A stretch of 36,280 nucleotides of DNA from Candidatus Peregrinibacteria bacterium CG_4_10_14_0_2_um_filter_38_24 (GCA_002792535.1 PFOM01000024.1:1-36280); one strand, 5' to 3'. Shown: positions 1-7,382, counted from the stretch's first letter. Notes: generated by a model not told the origin, from the letters alone. Made by a program: numbers and translations.

Positions 1-236
1 GGCTTCACCCAAATTTTTCTTCCACTTCGTTCCAGAAAAACTTCGTATATCCCTAACGTTAGCTGAAATATTCCTTTTCTTTTTTGGGCTATCGCCCAAT
101 TGTTTTAAAAAAATTTTCAAATTTCTTTTTCTTTCATTATAGAGGGGATATAAGGAGTTTTCTCCGCTTCGCTCCGAAAACGTTTTATAAAAATAGTCTA
201 ATCAGAGTACAATAAGATCAAATAACCAAAATTATT
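1..236. other. Intergenic stretch before the first gene
   Basis: No coding frame is supported here. The stretch holds a hairpin with a T-rich tail at 84-106, which probably ends a gene lying left of the window. A second small inverted repeat (GTTTTC/GAAAAC) lies around 157-182. A possible -10 box TACAAT at 208-213 lies upstream of the DsrE-like gene, with only a poor -35 (TTATAA, 185-190). Confidence 0.6.
84..106 (+). terminator. Probable intrinsic terminator of an upstream gene
   Basis: The stem TTGGGC/GCCCAA (84-89 with 94-99) has the loop TATC and is followed by a T-rich tail TTGTTTT. The T-rich side shows that it works on the plus strand, so it would end a gene beginning outside the window. 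Confidence 0.5.
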
Positions 237-560
237 ATGAAATTAGGAATAATCATCAGCCAAACAAATCCAGAAACGAACTGGAATGCTTTGCGTTTAG
301 CAAATTTTGCTCTCAAGCAAAGCGACGAAGTTAAAATTTTTCTTATTGGAGAAGGTGTAGAGTATGAAAGAAGCAGTTCGGAAAAGTTCAACATCCAAGA
401 ACAAATAGCGGAATTTTTGAAATCGGAGAAAGCAATAGTTTTGGCATGTGGAACCTGTCTAAAATCGAGAAATCAAGAAGCTACTAATGCCTGTCCGATG
501 AGCACAATGAAAGATCTATATACGCTTGTTCAAGAATGCGACAAAGTTCTAACCTTTTAA
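237..560 (+). CDS. DsrE/DsrF-like sulfur-relay family protein
   Basis: This 107-residue protein has the size and fold pattern of the DsrE/DsrF-like family: a beta-strand start (MKLGIIIS), a helix rich in NALRLANFAL, then a GEGVEY turn near residues 38-43. Known family members are small cytoplasmic proteins that pass sulfur as a cysteine persulfide or bind such groups. Four cysteines are visible (71, 74, 86, 101). The first two form a CGTC motif in the region where family members carry the reactive cysteine. The stop is 10 bases before the Met-rich SHOCT gene, so the two are probably co-transcribed. The partner and substrate cannot be told from the sequence. The family call is fairly firm, the sulfur-transfer role an inference. 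Confidence 0.75.
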   Translation: MKLGIIISQTNPETNWNALRLANFALKQSDEVKIFLIGEGVEYERSSSEKFNIQEQIAEFLKSEKAIVLACGTCLKSRNQEATNACPMSTMKDLYTLVQECDKVLTF

Positions 561-570
561 TCTCAAGCCT

Positions 571-1242
571 ATGAAAAAAATACTTACGCTCGCAATCTTA
601 ATTTTTGCTTTCAGTTTTTTTGTTCCGGCGCTCTCACTTGCTCAGGGCATGATGGATTTTAATAACACAGCAACACAAAGTGATGACGGACATACCGCGC
701 GCGAAGAAGCCGAGGGAAAAGAAATCTGGGGTAAACTTCAAGCTGGCGAATTAAAATGCGAAGATTTGACCGATGAAAATTTTGGAGCACTTGGCGAATA
801 TTTTATGGGGCAAATGGCCGGTGATTCGCATGAAGCCATGAATAACATGATGATTCAGATGATGGGTGAGGAAGGCGAGGAAGAAATGCATGTTGCTATG
901 GGTAAAAGAATGAGTGATTGCGAACCAAACGCGGCCATACCCCAAAACATGATGAATAGTGGCATGATGGGCAACTGGTCAAACTCGTCAGCGCTAAATA
1001 ATAATTTTACTAACCCTATGTCTATGATGAACTTTGGTTTTGCGCCTTTTGGCTGGATTTTTATGATCCTTTTCTGGGCTTTAGTGATTGCCGGAATTGT
1101 TGCTTTGATAAAATGGATAGCCGGTCAAAATAAGGCCGAGAGTAAAAATGCCAAAACTGCCCTGGATATTCTCAAAGAGAGATATGCAAAAGGCGATATC
1201 AATAAGAAAGAGTTTGAAGAGAAAAAGAAAGATTTAAATTAA
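571..1242 (+). CDS. Secreted Met-rich membrane protein with C-terminal SHOCT domain
   Basis: This 223-residue protein starts with a clear signal peptide (residues 1-25, hydrophobic core, cleavage near SLA-QG). Its extracytoplasmic region (about 26-155) is rich in Met, Glu and Asn and has only two cysteines (63, 117). A single membrane segment follows (about 160-183). A short cytoplasmic SHOCT domain (about 197-223, pattern ALDILKERYAKGDI then EFEEKKK) closes the protein. SHOCT domains are short C-terminal modules, often found on membrane proteins and thought to mediate oligomerisation. The repeated MM and MxxM patterns suggest soft-metal (copper-type) binding outside the cell, but this is inference. 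It sits 10 bases after the DsrE-like gene. Confidence 0.7.
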   Translation: MKKILTLAILIFAFSFFVPALSLAQGMMDFNNTATQSDDGHTAREEAEGKEIWGKLQAGELKCEDLTDENFGALGEYFMGQMAGDSHEAMNNMMIQMMGEEGEEEMHVAMGKRMSDCEPNAAIPQNMMNSGMMGNWSNSSALNNNFTNPMSMMNFGFAPFGWIFMILFWALVIAGIVALIKWIAGQNKAESKNAKTALDILKERYAKGDINKKEFEEKKKDLN

Positions 1243-1245
1243 GGT

Positions 1246-1302
1246 GTTTGGGGCTTCGGGCATTCCCCCCCCTTTAATTCCCCTCTGCCCTTCGCCCCAA
1301 AC
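1246..1302. repeat. Imperfect inverted repeat, 16-nt arms
   Basis: GTTTGGGGC-TTC-GGGC at 1246-1261 pairs with GCCC-TTC-GCCCCAAAC at 1287-1302. That gives 9 plus 4 base pairs around a symmetric 3x3 internal loop, with a C/T-rich spacer. It begins 4 bases after the SHOCT gene stop. No T-run follows on the plus strand, so it is either a Rho-independent-like end without a U tract, an mRNA 3' stabiliser, or a dispersed repeat. Confidence 0.6.
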
Positions 1303-1440
1303 GAAAAACAAAATCAGATCTTCTTTTGTAAGAGCAATTTCTTTCAGAAATTAAAGGAAAACATGTACATCATCTAACTAGCTATATCCCCTATACCAAG
1401 AAAATTCACCTGTTGTTACATTTCCAACGACACTTTTTTG

Positions 1441-1469
1441 TTGACCTATAAAAAAACCAAGCCCATAAT
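1441..1469 (+). promoter_or_regulatory. Promoter of the DUF5678-like mini-gene
   Basis: TTGACC (1441-1446), 17-base spacer, CATAAT (1464-1469). Expected transcription start is near 1476, about 20 bases before the ATG at 1496. This fits a sigma-70-type promoter well. Confidence 0.55.
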
Positions 1470-1495
1470 CCAAACGAAATCTACTTACAAGAATT

Positions 1496-1640
1496 ATGAA
1501 ATTCGGAAAAGAATATTTAGGAAAATGGGTAGCGATAGACAAAAATAAAGTCATCGCAAGTAACAAAACTTACAAAAAAATTAGGAGAGAAAAAAAGTCA
1601 AAAATTCAGCTATGCACTGATCCCCAAAGGTGCAATTTAA
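1496..1640 (+). pseudogene. DUF5678-like mini-protein gene with a one-base frameshift
   Basis: The frame from ATG 1496 starts MKFGKEYLGKWVAIDKNKV, the typical opening of DUF5678-type small proteins (Y-x-GKWVA followed by a VIAS turn). At a run of seven A residues (1574-1580) that frame drifts into an unlikely Lys/Arg-rich tail and stops at 1645. Leaving out one A moves to a frame reading KLGEKKSQKF then SYALIPKGAI and stop at 1640, which resembles the expected family C-terminus. So this is a frameshifted copy, a case of slippage on the A-run, or a one-base sequence error. It has its own promoter. Function of the family is unknown. The family call is from memory of its pattern. Confidence 0.5.
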
Positions 1641-1667
1641 AATAACACAAACCTTAACCTCATCAAT

Positions 1668-2591
1668 ATGCTCCAAGTCCTAACCGTAATCGCGCCACTA
1701 TTTCTCATAATTTTTGCTACAGCAATCTTGCAAAAATTCACAAACCTCGGCGACGATTGGTCAAAAGTTCTAAACGCCTTTGCTTTAAAAATCGGTCTAC
1801 CGGTTTTGATTTTTTCTGCACTTTCGAAAGCACCATTCTCGTTTTCAGCTCAATCATCCCTAATAATTTCAAATTCATTATTTATTGTCGGCAGCCTTTT
1901 ATTAGCTTATTTGATCGGAAAAATTCTGCGTTTAGAAAAACAAATGTTTGCAACATTATTCATTTGTTTCGTTTTTGGTAATGTCGCATTTCTTGGAATT
2001 CCAGTATTAACTCAAGCGTCAGGAAATCAAATACTTCCAACCGCCACCCTAATCGTAGCCATTTATTTATTCTGGATGTTTACAATTGGAATAGGCCATT
2101 TGGATTATTCAATCACAAAAAACAAAAAAGACGTCGCCACCAACATCATAAAAAATCTTTTCTTTAATCCACTTCTAATCGCAGTAATTTTGGGAATAAT
2201 AGCCGACAGCTTAAAATTGGCAATTCCTACAATGGTAATAAAATCACTAGAAACGATAACAGCCTCCGTCACTCCAGTCGTATTGGTTGTAATTGGACTT
2301 TTCATTGGCAAATCCAAATTCGGAAAACTCACAGATTGGTTTCCAATTATATTATTTTCAATCCTAACTCTAGAGATATTGCCGGCAATTTTCTACTTCG
2401 GCGCAAAGCTTTTCGGATTCTCTCCAAGCCATTTTTCAAGCTCAATCATCCAAGCCGCAATGCCCCTCGCAATCACCCCTTTTGCCCTAGCGGATAAATA
2501 CAAATTGAACAAAGATTTCATCGCCCGTTCAATCGTGCTAAGCACTATCCTGTCAGCAATATCCATACCATTCTGGATCTCAATATTGTAA
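1668..2591 (+). CDS. AEC (auxin efflux carrier) family transporter
   Basis: This 307-residue integral membrane protein has about ten hydrophobic segments in two blocks of five, separated by a Lys-rich cytoplasmic loop (around SITKNKKD). This is the layout of the AEC/PIN-like permease family (Mem_trans). The opening around residues 12-60 (FLIIFATAI, then FALKIGLPVLIF) and the segment VFGNVAFLGIPVL match the family's conserved first helices and its N-x-x-x-x-G-x-P crossover region. Bacterial members move malate, malonate or other organic anions with cations. The substrate here cannot be assigned. The gene stands alone between the frameshifted DUF5678-like gene and tuf. Confidence 0.85.
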   Translation: MLQVLTVIAPLFLIIFATAILQKFTNLGDDWSKVLNAFALKIGLPVLIFSALSKAPFSFSAQSSLIISNSLFIVGSLLLAYLIGKILRLEKQMFATLFICFVFGNVAFLGIPVLTQASGNQILPTATLIVAIYLFWMFTIGIGHLDYSITKNKKDVATNIIKNLFFNPLLIAVILGIIADSLKLAIPTMVIKSLETITASVTPVVLVVIGLFIGKSKFGKLTDWFPIILFSILTLEILPAIFYFGAKLFGFSPSHFSSSIIQAAMPLAITPFALADKYKLNKDFIARSIVLSTILSAISIPFWISIL

Positions 2592-2638
2592 GACCTACTA
2601 AAGTACAACGAAAATACATATATCTACGAAAATTTCCC

Positions 2639-2667
2639 TTGCATTACCCTAAATTCTCGTATATATT
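2639..2667 (+). promoter_or_regulatory. Promoter of tuf
   Basis: TTGCAT (2639-2644), 17-base spacer, TATATT (2662-2667). Expected start is near 2674, giving a leader of about 75 bases. The leader opens with a short GCGC/GCGC hairpin. The same TTGCAT -35 with a 17-base spacer recurs before adk and infA. Confidence 0.65.
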
Positions 2668-2749
2668 TCCTTGCGCTGTCGTGCGCGAATAATTCTTGCG
2701 TATTAAGCCGACATCAAATCACTCATCTATTATTTTAACAATTACCAAT

Positions 2750-3943
2750 ATGGCAGAAGGAGTATTCGTAAGAAATAAGCCACACATGAACGTTGGTACA
2801 ATAGGCCACGTTGATCATGGTAAAACTACACTCACAGCCGCAATCACTATGGTTGCTGCAAAAAACTTCGGAGGCGGAAACAAGGCGGTAGCATACGACC
2901 AAATTGACAACGCTCCTGAAGAAAAAGCTAGAGGTATCACGATCGCTACCTCACATCAAGAGTATGAAACACCAAAGAGACATTACGCTCACGTGGATTG
3001 TCCTGGACATGCCGATTATGTTAAGAACATGATCACTGGAGCCGCTCAAATGGATGGAGCAATCCTAGTAGTTTCAGCCGCAGACGGCCCTATGCCACAA
3101 ACTCGTGAACATATCCTTCTTGCCCATCAGGTTAACGTTCCATACATTATTGTTTTCTTAAACAAAATGGACATGGCGGATCCTGAAATCGCAGATCTTT
3201 CAGAAATGGAAATTCGTGAACTTCTAAATAAATATGAATACCCTGGCGACACAACACCTATCATCCGAGGATCAGCTCTAAAAGCAGCTGAAAATCCGGA
3301 TGATCCGGCAGCAGCAAAACCAATTCTTGATCTTCTTGAAGTTTTGGATACATACCTTCCGGACCCGGTTCGTGAACTAGACAAACCATTATTGATGTCA
3401 GTTGAAGATGTCTTCTCTATCAAAGGAAGAGGAACAGTCGCAACTGGAAGAATCGAAAAAGGAATTGTCAAAGTAAATGAAGAAGTTGAAATCATTGGAA
3501 TTAGAGATACAAGAAAAGTTACAGTTACCGGTGTTGAAATGTTCAAGAAGAGTCTTGATCAAGGACAAGCCGGAGATAACGTAGGTCTACTTCTACGTGG
3601 AATTGAAAGAGAAGAAATTGAAAGAGGACAAGTTATTGCAAAACCTGGGTCAATTACTCCTCACACACAATTCGAAGCTGAGATTTACGTACTTACAAAA
3701 GATGAAGGTGGAAGACATACTCCATTCTTTAAAGGATACAGACCACAATTTTACATCCGAACTACAGACGTTACTGGGGCTTTCGAGCTTCCGGCAGGAG
3801 TTGAAATGGTTATGCCCGGAGATAACGTAAAAGCGGTTATCACACTTGGAGCACCTATCGCTCTAGACCAAGGAACACGTTTTGCTATCCGCGAAGGTGG
3901 CCGAACAGTCGGAGCCGGAGTAGTTGCAAAAATCCTAAAATAA
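2750..3943 (+). CDS. tuf: Elongation factor Tu
   Basis: EF-Tu carries aminoacyl-tRNA to the ribosomal A site as a GTP complex. The 397-residue product has GHVDHGKT (P-loop, 19-26), a switch I region ending in RGITI, DCPGH (83-87) and NKMD (138-141). The beta-barrel domains 2 and 3 follow. An upstream in-frame ATG at 2696 would add 18 residues that no EF-Tu has. The ATG at 2750, giving MAEGVFVR, is the proper start. It has its own promoter and a strong terminator, so it is expressed alone. The usual str-operon partners (rpsL, rpsG, fusA) are not next to it. Confidence 0.98.
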   Translation: MAEGVFVRNKPHMNVGTIGHVDHGKTTLTAAITMVAAKNFGGGNKAVAYDQIDNAPEEKARGITIATSHQEYETPKRHYAHVDCPGHADYVKNMITGAAQMDGAILVVSAADGPMPQTREHILLAHQVNVPYIIVFLNKMDMADPEIADLSEMEIRELLNKYEYPGDTTPIIRGSALKAAENPDDPAAAKPILDLLEVLDTYLPDPVRELDKPLLMSVEDVFSIKGRGTVATGRIEKGIVKVNEEVEIIGIRDTRKVTVTGVEMFKKSLDQGQAGDNVGLLLRGIEREEIERGQVIAKPGSITPHTQFEAEIYVLTKDEGGRHTPFFKGYRPQFYIRTTDVTGAFELPAGVEMVMPGDNVKAVITLGAPIALDQGTRFAIREGGRTVGAGVVAKILK

Positions 3944-3962
3944 TTGGATTAAAAAGACTTTC

Positions 3963-3992
3963 AAAAGACCCCCTCAAAAGGAGGTCTTTTTT
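3963..3992 (+). terminator. Intrinsic terminator of tuf
   Basis: The stem AAAAGACCCCC/GGAGGTCTTTT (one C-A mismatch) has the loop TCAAAA and runs into six Ts. It lies 20 bases after the tuf stop. The A-rich left side means it could also help end the converging minus-strand gene. Confidence 0.85.
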
Positions 3993-4011
3993 GTACACTA
4001 TAAATAAAACT

Positions 4012-4515
4012 CTACGCCTCTATTACTCCACCAGCCTTAGCCGAAGTTTCGGCAACAACATTCCCAACTTCCCCACGAACTGTTCTTTCAAAAAATTCAA
4101 CAGACATTTGAACCTCCGGCAAAAACCTACCAGGAAAAGTAAACACATCAATTTCAGGAACCTTCGCAAAAGCGGCCTTAATTGCGTCATTCATCAACAA
4201 CCCCTTCATCACCAATAATGGCTTCCCATTCAGGGTCTGAAAAAACAAAACAGGCAACTGCATATTTATAGGAATATTAAGTTTCTCGAAAAAAACCACA
4301 CACATAGCCTCCAATTTTTGAGAACATTCAAAAGCATCAGGATTTCTCGAATTAAGAGAATCTCTATGCATCTGTAAAACATCCAAAGACTTACCAGCGT
4401 TAACACCAGAAGGTTTCATTAGAGAAACAGAATCAAGAGATCTAGCCATAAAAACACCACCAACAGAAGCCTCACCACCATTACTTCCTCCATCACCAGG
4501 AGCAAAATCACTCAT
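4012..4515 (-). CDS. Hypothetical protein, 167 residues
   Basis: I do not recognise this protein. The first 25 residues are Gly/Ser-rich and probably disordered. There is no signal peptide or membrane segment. The folded part seems to lie between about residues 55 and 140, with an amphipathic helix (KLEAMCVVFFEKLNIPI) followed by strands (LPVLFFQTLNGKPLLVMKG). That helix-strand-turn-GK-strand pattern resembles the middle of the neighbouring 227-residue protein, so they may be distant paralogues. It ends in TAG and has its own good promoter. It converges on tuf, whose terminator lies in the gap. Confidence 0.65.
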   Translation of the reverse strand: MSDFAPGDGGSNGGEASVGGVFMARSLDSVSLMKPSGVNAGKSLDVLQMHRDSLNSRNPDAFECSQKLEAMCVVFFEKLNIPINMQLPVLFFQTLNGKPLLVMKGLLMNDAIKAAFAKVPEIDVFTFPGRFLPEVQMSVEFFERTVRGEVGNVVAETSAKAGGVIEA

Positions 4516-4550
4516 ATTTTTTTATAATTATTTGAATTTACGTGAGAGGG

Positions 4551-4578
4551 ATTTTACCCGGTATATTCAAAAAATCAA
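4551..4578 (-). promoter_or_regulatory. Promoter of the 167-residue hypothetical gene
   Basis: Read on the minus strand: TTGATT (4578-4573), 16-base spacer, TAAAAT (4556-4551). Expected start is near 4544, about 30 bases before the ATG at 4515. Confidence 0.6.
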
Positions 4579-4602
4579 GTGATTAAAACCAAGCAGCTAA
4601 AA

Positions 4603-5286
4603 CTATGCATTTTCATCATCTACAGGAAAGAATCCCTGACTTTCCTCATCCCCTAACGCTCGACCAGCTCGACCTTTAACCACATCAACTACAGCTTCAG
4701 GCCCAAGATTCATATCTTTTCTAGGCAAAACCCTGGTAACCTCCCCAACCGCACTTGAACTCGCAGGCACTTCATCAAAGATACCAACAGGCAACTCCAA
4801 ATCAAAAACCGCACCACTCGATGCGACCTTGAATCCTTCAGTAGAACAAAGAGTAGAAAACAAAACTTCTTCTTCCCCTTCCTTCCCGACAGAAACGACA
4901 CCATCATTCAATCCTTCTATCCTTATAAATCGCCCCTTTCCTCCGGTAATAACAGAAAAATTCAATTGTTCCGGAACAACATCAATATTCACATCTTTAA
5001 AAGTTCTGGACAGAAAAGCCTTAAAACGCGTGACTAATGCCGCTTTCGCAGAATCAATCCTCTCACATAATCCAGCAGAATCAACATTACTCATATCCTC
5101 AACTCCTTGACTCATCCCCTCTCGCGATTCACCCATAGCGAAAACATCAGGCTCAGTCAGAGGAGACCTCCTCCCCACGTTAACATCCTCAACAGGAAAA
5201 GCAAAACTGGAAGGATCCTGTATTCTTGGAGGCAAAACCACTCTCGAATCACCATCATCCGGTCCTTTTGGCGCACCTACCGTCAT
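4603..5286 (-). CDS. Hypothetical protein, 227 residues
   Basis: Not recognised. Residues 1-65 are rich in Pro, Gly, Asp and Ser (opening MTVGAPKGPDDGD) and look disordered. Residues about 70-165 look folded, with a helix (SAKAALVTRFKAFLSRTF) followed by beta-strands around LNFSVITGGKGRFIRIEGL. The C-terminal 60 residues are again acidic and low in structure. No signal peptide or membrane helix is visible. It ends in TAG. It has an almost ideal promoter of its own and diverges from rpsJ. It is possibly a distant paralogue of the 167-residue protein downstream. No function is proposed. Confidence 0.65.
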   Translation of the reverse strand: MTVGAPKGPDDGDSRVVLPPRIQDPSSFAFPVEDVNVGRRSPLTEPDVFAMGESREGMSQGVEDMSNVDSAGLCERIDSAKAALVTRFKAFLSRTFKDVNIDVVPEQLNFSVITGGKGRFIRIEGLNDGVVSVGKEGEEEVLFSTLCSTEGFKVASSGAVFDLELPVGIFDEVPASSSAVGEVTRVLPRKDMNLGPEAVVDVVKGRAGRALGDEESQGFFPVDDENA

Positions 5287-5313
5287 AAATTCATTTTAAT
5301 AAATTATTACAAC

Positions 5314-5342
5314 ATTATACCCCAAAATGGCTACAATATCAA
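5314..5342 (-). promoter_or_regulatory. Promoter of the 227-residue hypothetical gene
   Basis: Minus strand: TTGATA (5342-5337), 17-base spacer, TATAAT (5319-5314), close to consensus. Expected start is near 5307, about 20 bases before the ATG at 5286. It lies back to back with the rpsJ promoter. Confidence 0.75.
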
Positions 5343-5384
5343 ACAAAACCCCCCCACACAAACCCAATCAAATCAACATTTTTC

Positions 5385-5413
5385 TTGACTTTCATCCAAC
5401 CATACTTTATAAA
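5385..5413 (+). promoter_or_regulatory. Promoter of the rpsJ leader
   Basis: TTGACT (5385-5390), 17-base spacer, TATAAA (5408-5413). Expected start is near 5420, leaving a leader of about 165 bases before rpsJ. A second possible -10 box, TATAAT at 5504-5509, has the weak -35 GGGACA 17 bases upstream. Confidence 0.7.
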
Positions 5414-5419
5414 TCCATT

Positions 5420-5563
5420 ACAAAATTGATTTCTTGTTTTTAAGGAATCGCTCGCGGCCTTCACCAAAAGTGAACACAGCGGGACAGCTCAACATTATAA
5501 GGATATAATCATCCGATGCGAAAATCGCAAATATAACCGAGCTAAAACAATCTCGGTTTTTTT
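5420..5563 (+). ncRNA. rpsJ leader RNA with attenuator-like terminator, or a small RNA
   Basis: The leader has four visible stems. TTCAC/GTGAA forms a small hairpin (about 5459-5473). TGCGA/TCGCA forms another (about 5517-5529). AACCGAG/CTCGGTT with seven Ts (5535-5563) is a terminator placed before the first gene of a ribosomal operon. AGCTC (5486-5490) can pair with GAGCT (5539-5543), which would break the terminator's left arm and so act as an antiterminator. This suggests attenuation of ribosomal-protein synthesis, or a roughly 145-nt small RNA with readthrough. The ligand or protein is unknown, and it does not resemble the E. coli S10 leader in any way I can see. Confidence 0.5.
5535..5563 (+). 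terminator. Terminator hairpin inside the rpsJ leader
   Basis: Seven-base-pair stem AACCGAG/CTCGGTT (5535-5541 with 5552-5558), 10-base loop, seven consecutive Ts (5557-5563). It lies 24 bases before the rpsJ ATG, with no coding gene between it and the promoter. Confidence 0.75.
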
Positions 5564-5587
5564 AAAATTTATATAACAACCAAAAAC

Positions 5588-5911
5588 ATGGCAACAAAGC
5601 AAAAAATCAGAATCAAAATCAAATCATTCGACCACAGAGTTATCGATGAAACAACAAAACTAATCATCGACACTGCTGAAAGAACAGGCGCAATCATCGC
5701 CGGTCCAATTCCACTTCCAACAAAAATTGAAAAATTCACAGTAAACAAATCAACATTCGTTCACAAAAGATCACGTGAACAATTCGAAATCAGAACTCAC
5801 TCAAGACTTATCGACATCCGCGAAACCACACCAAAAACAATCGAATCACTTTCAAATCTAAACCTCCCTGCCGGAGTACAGATCGAAATCAAAATGTTAT
5901 CCGAGGACTAA
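5588..5911 (+). CDS. rpsJ: 30S ribosomal protein S10
   Basis: S10 is a small-subunit head protein that also serves as NusE in transcription antitermination. The 107-residue length and the opening [17 protein letters not shown] are typical, and the [19 protein letters not shown] segment is the conserved core. It is the first gene of the S10 cluster, but here it is followed 19 bases later by an mgtC-family gene instead of rplC. The start at 5588 follows an A-rich stretch without a Shine-Dalgarno motif. Expression is probably controlled by the leader hairpins upstream. Confidence 0.97.
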   Translation: MATKQKIRIKIKSFDHRVIDETTKLIIDTAERTGAIIAGPIPLPTKIEKFTVNKSTFVHKRSREQFEIRTHSRLIDIRETTPKTIESLSNLNLPAGVQIEIKMLSED

Positions 5912-5930
5912 AAATAATTAAATCACGCCA

Positions 5931-6641
5931 ATGCCATCAATATTACCCGAATATATTGCTAGTTCCTTTTTGTTCAAATTAATAATTGCAAGCTTACTTG
6001 GCGCGATCATCGGACTAGAAAGAGACATCCATGGCCGAGCCGCAGGCCTAAGAACACATTTGCTTGTCAGCTTGGGCTCAGCTGTATTCATGGTTTTATC
6101 CGAATCTATCGCAATCTCAAGCTCGACACTATTCGCCGATTCCGCATTAAGAGCTGATCCCACCAGAATCGCCGCACAAATAATTACAGGAATTGGTTTC
6201 TTGGGCGCCGGTGTAATCATAAAATCAGGATCATCTATTCGCGGCCTTACGACCGCGGCCTCTTTATGGCTTACGGCTGGCATCGGAATGAGCATAGGAG
6301 CCGGATATTTCGACATCGGAGTCGCCGCAACATCAATAGGTTTATTTACTCTTGTAGGATTAAGCAAAATTGAAAAAATTTATCCAAAAGATTCCTACAG
6401 AATCCTAGAAATATTAACTTCAAACGACACCGACCTTTCAGGCCTTATAAACTTAATAAAGCAAAAACATATCAAAATAATGCATCTCGATAAAGAAAGA
6501 AACTATATCGAAAACACGATGAAAGCCAGCTTTACAATCAAACTGCACCACAAAGGCATAACTGATAAATTATCACACGAATTAATAGCTAATTTGGAGA
6601 AATCGAAAATCAAACTACTGGCAATAAAGTGGAGCCATTAA
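5931..6641 (+). CDS. MgtC/SapB family membrane protein
   Basis: The 236-residue product has the MgtC signature: four to five membrane helices in the first 140 residues, GLERDIHGRAAGLRTH at 28-43, and the segment AAQIITGIGFLGAG near 102-115. A soluble C-terminal domain (about 150-236) resembles the ACT-like tail of longer MgtC proteins. Known MgtC proteins affect magnesium homeostasis and membrane energy, partly by acting on the F1Fo ATP synthase. Finding it between rpsJ and rplC is unusual. It would be co-transcribed with rpsJ, and a new promoter restarts the ribosomal operon after it. Ribosomes are the largest magnesium store in a cell, so the linkage may be functional, but that is inference. 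Confidence 0.88.
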   Translation: MPSILPEYIASSFLFKLIIASLLGAIIGLERDIHGRAAGLRTHLLVSLGSAVFMVLSESIAISSSTLFADSALRADPTRIAAQIITGIGFLGAGVIIKSGSSIRGLTTAASLWLTAGIGMSIGAGYFDIGVAATSIGLFTLVGLSKIEKIYPKDSYRILEILTSNDTDLSGLINLIKQKHIKIMHLDKERNYIENTMKASFTIKLHHKGITDKLSHELIANLEKSKIKLLAIKWSH

Positions 6642-6671
6642 AAAACAGAGCCACTCCACCAAAAAAATCTA

Positions 6672-6700
6672 TTGACTACCCAAAAACACATCTGTATATT
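6672..6700 (+). promoter_or_regulatory. Promoter restarting the S10 cluster before rplC
   Basis: TTGACT (6672-6677), 17-base spacer, TATATT (6695-6700). Expected start is near 6707, leaving about a 90-base leader. A partial stem TTCAAAG/CTTTTGAA (about 6731-6763) lies in the leader. The -35 hexamer is the same TTGACT used at rpsJ. Confidence 0.7.
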
Positions 6701-6797
6701 CTAACGGCAATTGACTAGCAAGTTAACAAAGTTTCAAAGGGTTTCAATCGAAAATCTTTTGAATCTTCCCACCTAAAGGGATTAACCAATACAAATT

Positions 6798-7376
6798 ATG
6801 TCAGGAATTATCGGTAAAAAAATAGGAATGACTCGTCTTATACAAGATGATGGCCGCGTGATCCCAATCACTGTTATACATTGCGAACCTAACGAGGTTA
6901 CGCAAATAAAAACAGTAGAAAAAGATGGATATCCGGCGATAGTCCTAGGTTTTTCCAAATTAAAGAAACCTACAAAGACTAAGAAGTTCGCTCATTCAAA
7001 AGAATTCAGAATCACGGCCGAAGAAACTTTCGCTAAAGGAGACTCAGTAACATGCGAATCATTAAAAGACACGAAAGAAGTAATAGTCGTCGGAGTTTCA
7101 AAAGGTAAAGGTTTTCAAGGTGTAATCAAGAGGCACAATTTCGCCTGCGGACCTATGAGTCATGGAAGTCATCACCACAGAGAACCGGGATCAATCGGAG
7201 CAAGAGCAAAACCGGGAAGAGTTGAAAAAGGAAAAAAATTACCTGGACGCATGGGAACAGATCAAGTCACATTACACAAAGTTAAAGTCGCTTATCTGGA
7301 TATTGAAAAAAACTTGGTCGGCCTAAAAGGCGCAGTCCCGGGATCAAAAGGAGGAATAATAATCATAAGAAAATAA
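6798..7376 (+). CDS. rplC: 50S ribosomal protein L3
   Basis: L3 is an early-assembling large-subunit protein whose extension reaches the peptidyl transferase centre. The 192-residue product opens SGIIGKKIGMTRL, carries GKGFQGVIKRHNF near 103-115 and GPMSHGSHHHREPGSIG at 118-134, all family hallmarks. It is slightly shorter than the E. coli protein. The glutamine that PrmB methylates in E. coli appears to be replaced (GARAKPG instead of GQNQTPG). It is the first gene after the mgtC-family insertion and has its own promoter. rplD follows after 6 bases. Confidence 0.97.
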   Translation: MSGIIGKKIGMTRLIQDDGRVIPITVIHCEPNEVTQIKTVEKDGYPAIVLGFSKLKKPTKTKKFAHSKEFRITAEETFAKGDSVTCESLKDTKEVIVVGVSKGKGFQGVIKRHNFACGPMSHGSHHHREPGSIGARAKPGRVEKGKKLPGRMGTDQVTLHKVKVAYLDIEKNLVGLKGAVPGSKGGIIIIRK

Positions 7377-7382
7377 TAAAAC

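Noticed and set aside
2696-2749. Longer start for tuf
   Set aside because: The 18 added residues are not found in any EF-Tu, and the ATG at 2750 gives the standard N-terminus.
3127-3546. Minus-strand 139-codon frame inside tuf
   Set aside because: It lies wholly within the EF-Tu coding region and shows Ser/Thr-rich antisense composition only.
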